The notes beneath the pieces are model-generated. The model was not told the origin of the DNA. It worked only from the letters and a program-made list of their open reading frames with translations, and did no database searches. 64,000 nucleotides of DNA, from assembly GCA_039105265.1 (NCBI GenBank), contig JAPFFF010000093.1, forward strand, positions 25,005-89,004. Reading direction: 5' to 3'. Each line of letters opens with the position of its first letter. Positions within the stretch are counted from its first letter, which is position 1. This stretch comes from Tritrichomonas musculus (taxonomy: Eukaryota; Parabasalia; Tritrichomonadida; Tritrichomonadidae). Below, one piece after another: positions 63,914 through 64,000 of the stretch. Both the position numbers and the translations under genes were made by a program.

Positions 63914-64000
63914 CAGTAAAAATTAAAGCTTAATCTCAGTTATTCTTATTCAAACGTTTCTCACAAATGAACAGAGTTAAATAAAACACAAATCTCAAAC
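63914..64000 (+). repeat. Partial monomer at window end
   Basis: This is the first 87 bases of a B-type unit (cagtaaaaatt, aagctt, attcaaacg, aaatg), cut by the window edge. The array evidently continues beyond both ends, since base 1 also falls within an array in full phase. Confidence 0.95.

Larger units (their letters stand above)
1..64000 (+). repeat. 131-bp AT-rich satellite DNA array, 488 full units
   Basis: A single tandem repeat fills the window, with all units in the same orientation. Unit start positions follow 131-bp steps from base 1 to base 63914. The accumulated shortfall is exactly 15 bases, which is accounted for by fifteen 130-bp units. A typical unit has 31 G+C in 131 bases and an A-over-T excess of 60 to 40 on this strand. 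Unit landmarks are cagtaaaaatt (1-11), HindIII aagctt (13-18), aacgttt (40-46), gagttaaataaaac (61-74), ctcaaacac (81-89) and the palindrome atttcgaaat (112-121). Variation is concentrated at about twenty positions. Each unit has stop codons in all six registers (for example TAA at unit positions 4, 11 and 18 forward), and 131 is not a multiple of three, so no open frame much longer than one unit can exist. Large homogeneous satellites like this are typical of eukaryotic centromeric or pericentromeric heterochromatin. That location is inference, and I do not recognise the family. Confidence 0.98.

Noticed and set aside
1-64000. Possible CRISPR array, given many regular repeats
   Set aside because: There are no unique spacers: the full 131-bp period is conserved, units are far longer than CRISPR repeats, and no cas-like genes are present.
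1-64000. Short open reading frames on either strand
   Set aside because: Every unit has stops in all registers of both strands (for example TAA at unit positions 4, 11 and 18; TTA at 10, 17 and 27), and the frame shifts with each 131-bp unit. Remaining ORFs are under about 50 codons and purely repetitive.
1-64000. Transposon or LTR-type element inside the array
   Set aside because: No interruption of the 131/130-bp phase occurs anywhere, so there is no room for an insertion, and no target-site duplications or terminal repeats are seen.
1-64000. Telomeric or subtelomeric repeats
   Set aside because: No runs of TTAGGG, TTTAGGG or TTAGG, or their complements, were seen. The 131-bp unit contains none of these in tandem.
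1-64000. Bacterial or plasmid iteron origin
   Set aside because: Iterons are short and few and lie next to a rep gene. Here 488 long units run with no gene, and the size and higher-order structure are those of eukaryotic satellite DNA.
1-64000. Assembly artefact from a looped short repeat
   Set aside because: The variant units occur in structured, non-periodic order with private changes (6004, 14410, 50303, 61688, 63299), which a simple collapsed or looped assembly would not give. Local copy-number errors remain possible.

Overview
The whole 64-kb window is one uninterrupted satellite DNA array. I found no protein-coding gene, RNA gene, transposon, microsatellite or unique sequence in it. 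The unit is 131 bp and very AT-rich: a typical unit counts to 60 A, 40 T, 19 C and 12 G, about 24% GC. Every unit reads head-to-tail in the same orientation. With the phase set at the first base, the window holds 488 complete units plus 87 bases of another. Walking the phase end to end, 473 units are exactly 131 bp and 15 are 130 bp (one A lost from an A-run near the unit start). No other length change is needed to explain the window. Such an array points to a eukaryotic chromosome, most likely centromeric or pericentromeric heterochromatin. The species cannot be named from this sequence: the monomer matches no satellite I recognise, and I saw no vertebrate-type CENP-B box.

Units differ mainly at about twenty positions (unit positions 3, 8, 15, 17, 18, 22, 26, 36, 39, 43, 54, 56/57, 76, 94, 105, 106, 110, 125), and the rest of the unit is nearly invariant. 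Two haplotypes dominate the first 28 bases: an 'A' form (caataaagattaaatcgc, no HindIII site) and a 'B' form (cagtaaaaattaaagctt, with HindIII). Mosaics of the two are common. The variants are not shuffled at random, and their order defines higher-order repeats (HORs).

Layout. (1) About 1-30 kb: a 28-monomer HOR occurs four times (787-4454, 15851-19518, 21353-25020, 25283-28950). The last two are in tandem at a 3930-bp (30-unit) spacing. Each copy carries a triplet of rare GTATAC-bearing units spaced 131 and 1310 bp. (2) About 5.6-15.8 kb and 30-36 kb: a related but different variant order, with a rare 'attcct' tag at 7757, 12080 and 32515. The first 11-12 kb of the window reappear in order from 24497 to about 35.4 kb, so the 28-mer sits inside a larger duplicated block. 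(3) About 36-48 kb: another HOR family with near-perfect copies at 3930 and 4192 bp spacing. (4) About 48-54 kb: HindIII-bearing units predominate and I traced no long copy. (5) About 54-64 kb: a distinct domain holding 13 of the 15 130-bp units and most of the gaaaaag and attaattaaaa variants, with a 2616-bp (20-unit) HOR.

The pattern fits repeated unequal exchange and segmental amplification working at several scales, with local gene conversion mixing variants. No genes act together here. The biology on offer is array structure and, by inference, chromosome-segregation or heterochromatin function.
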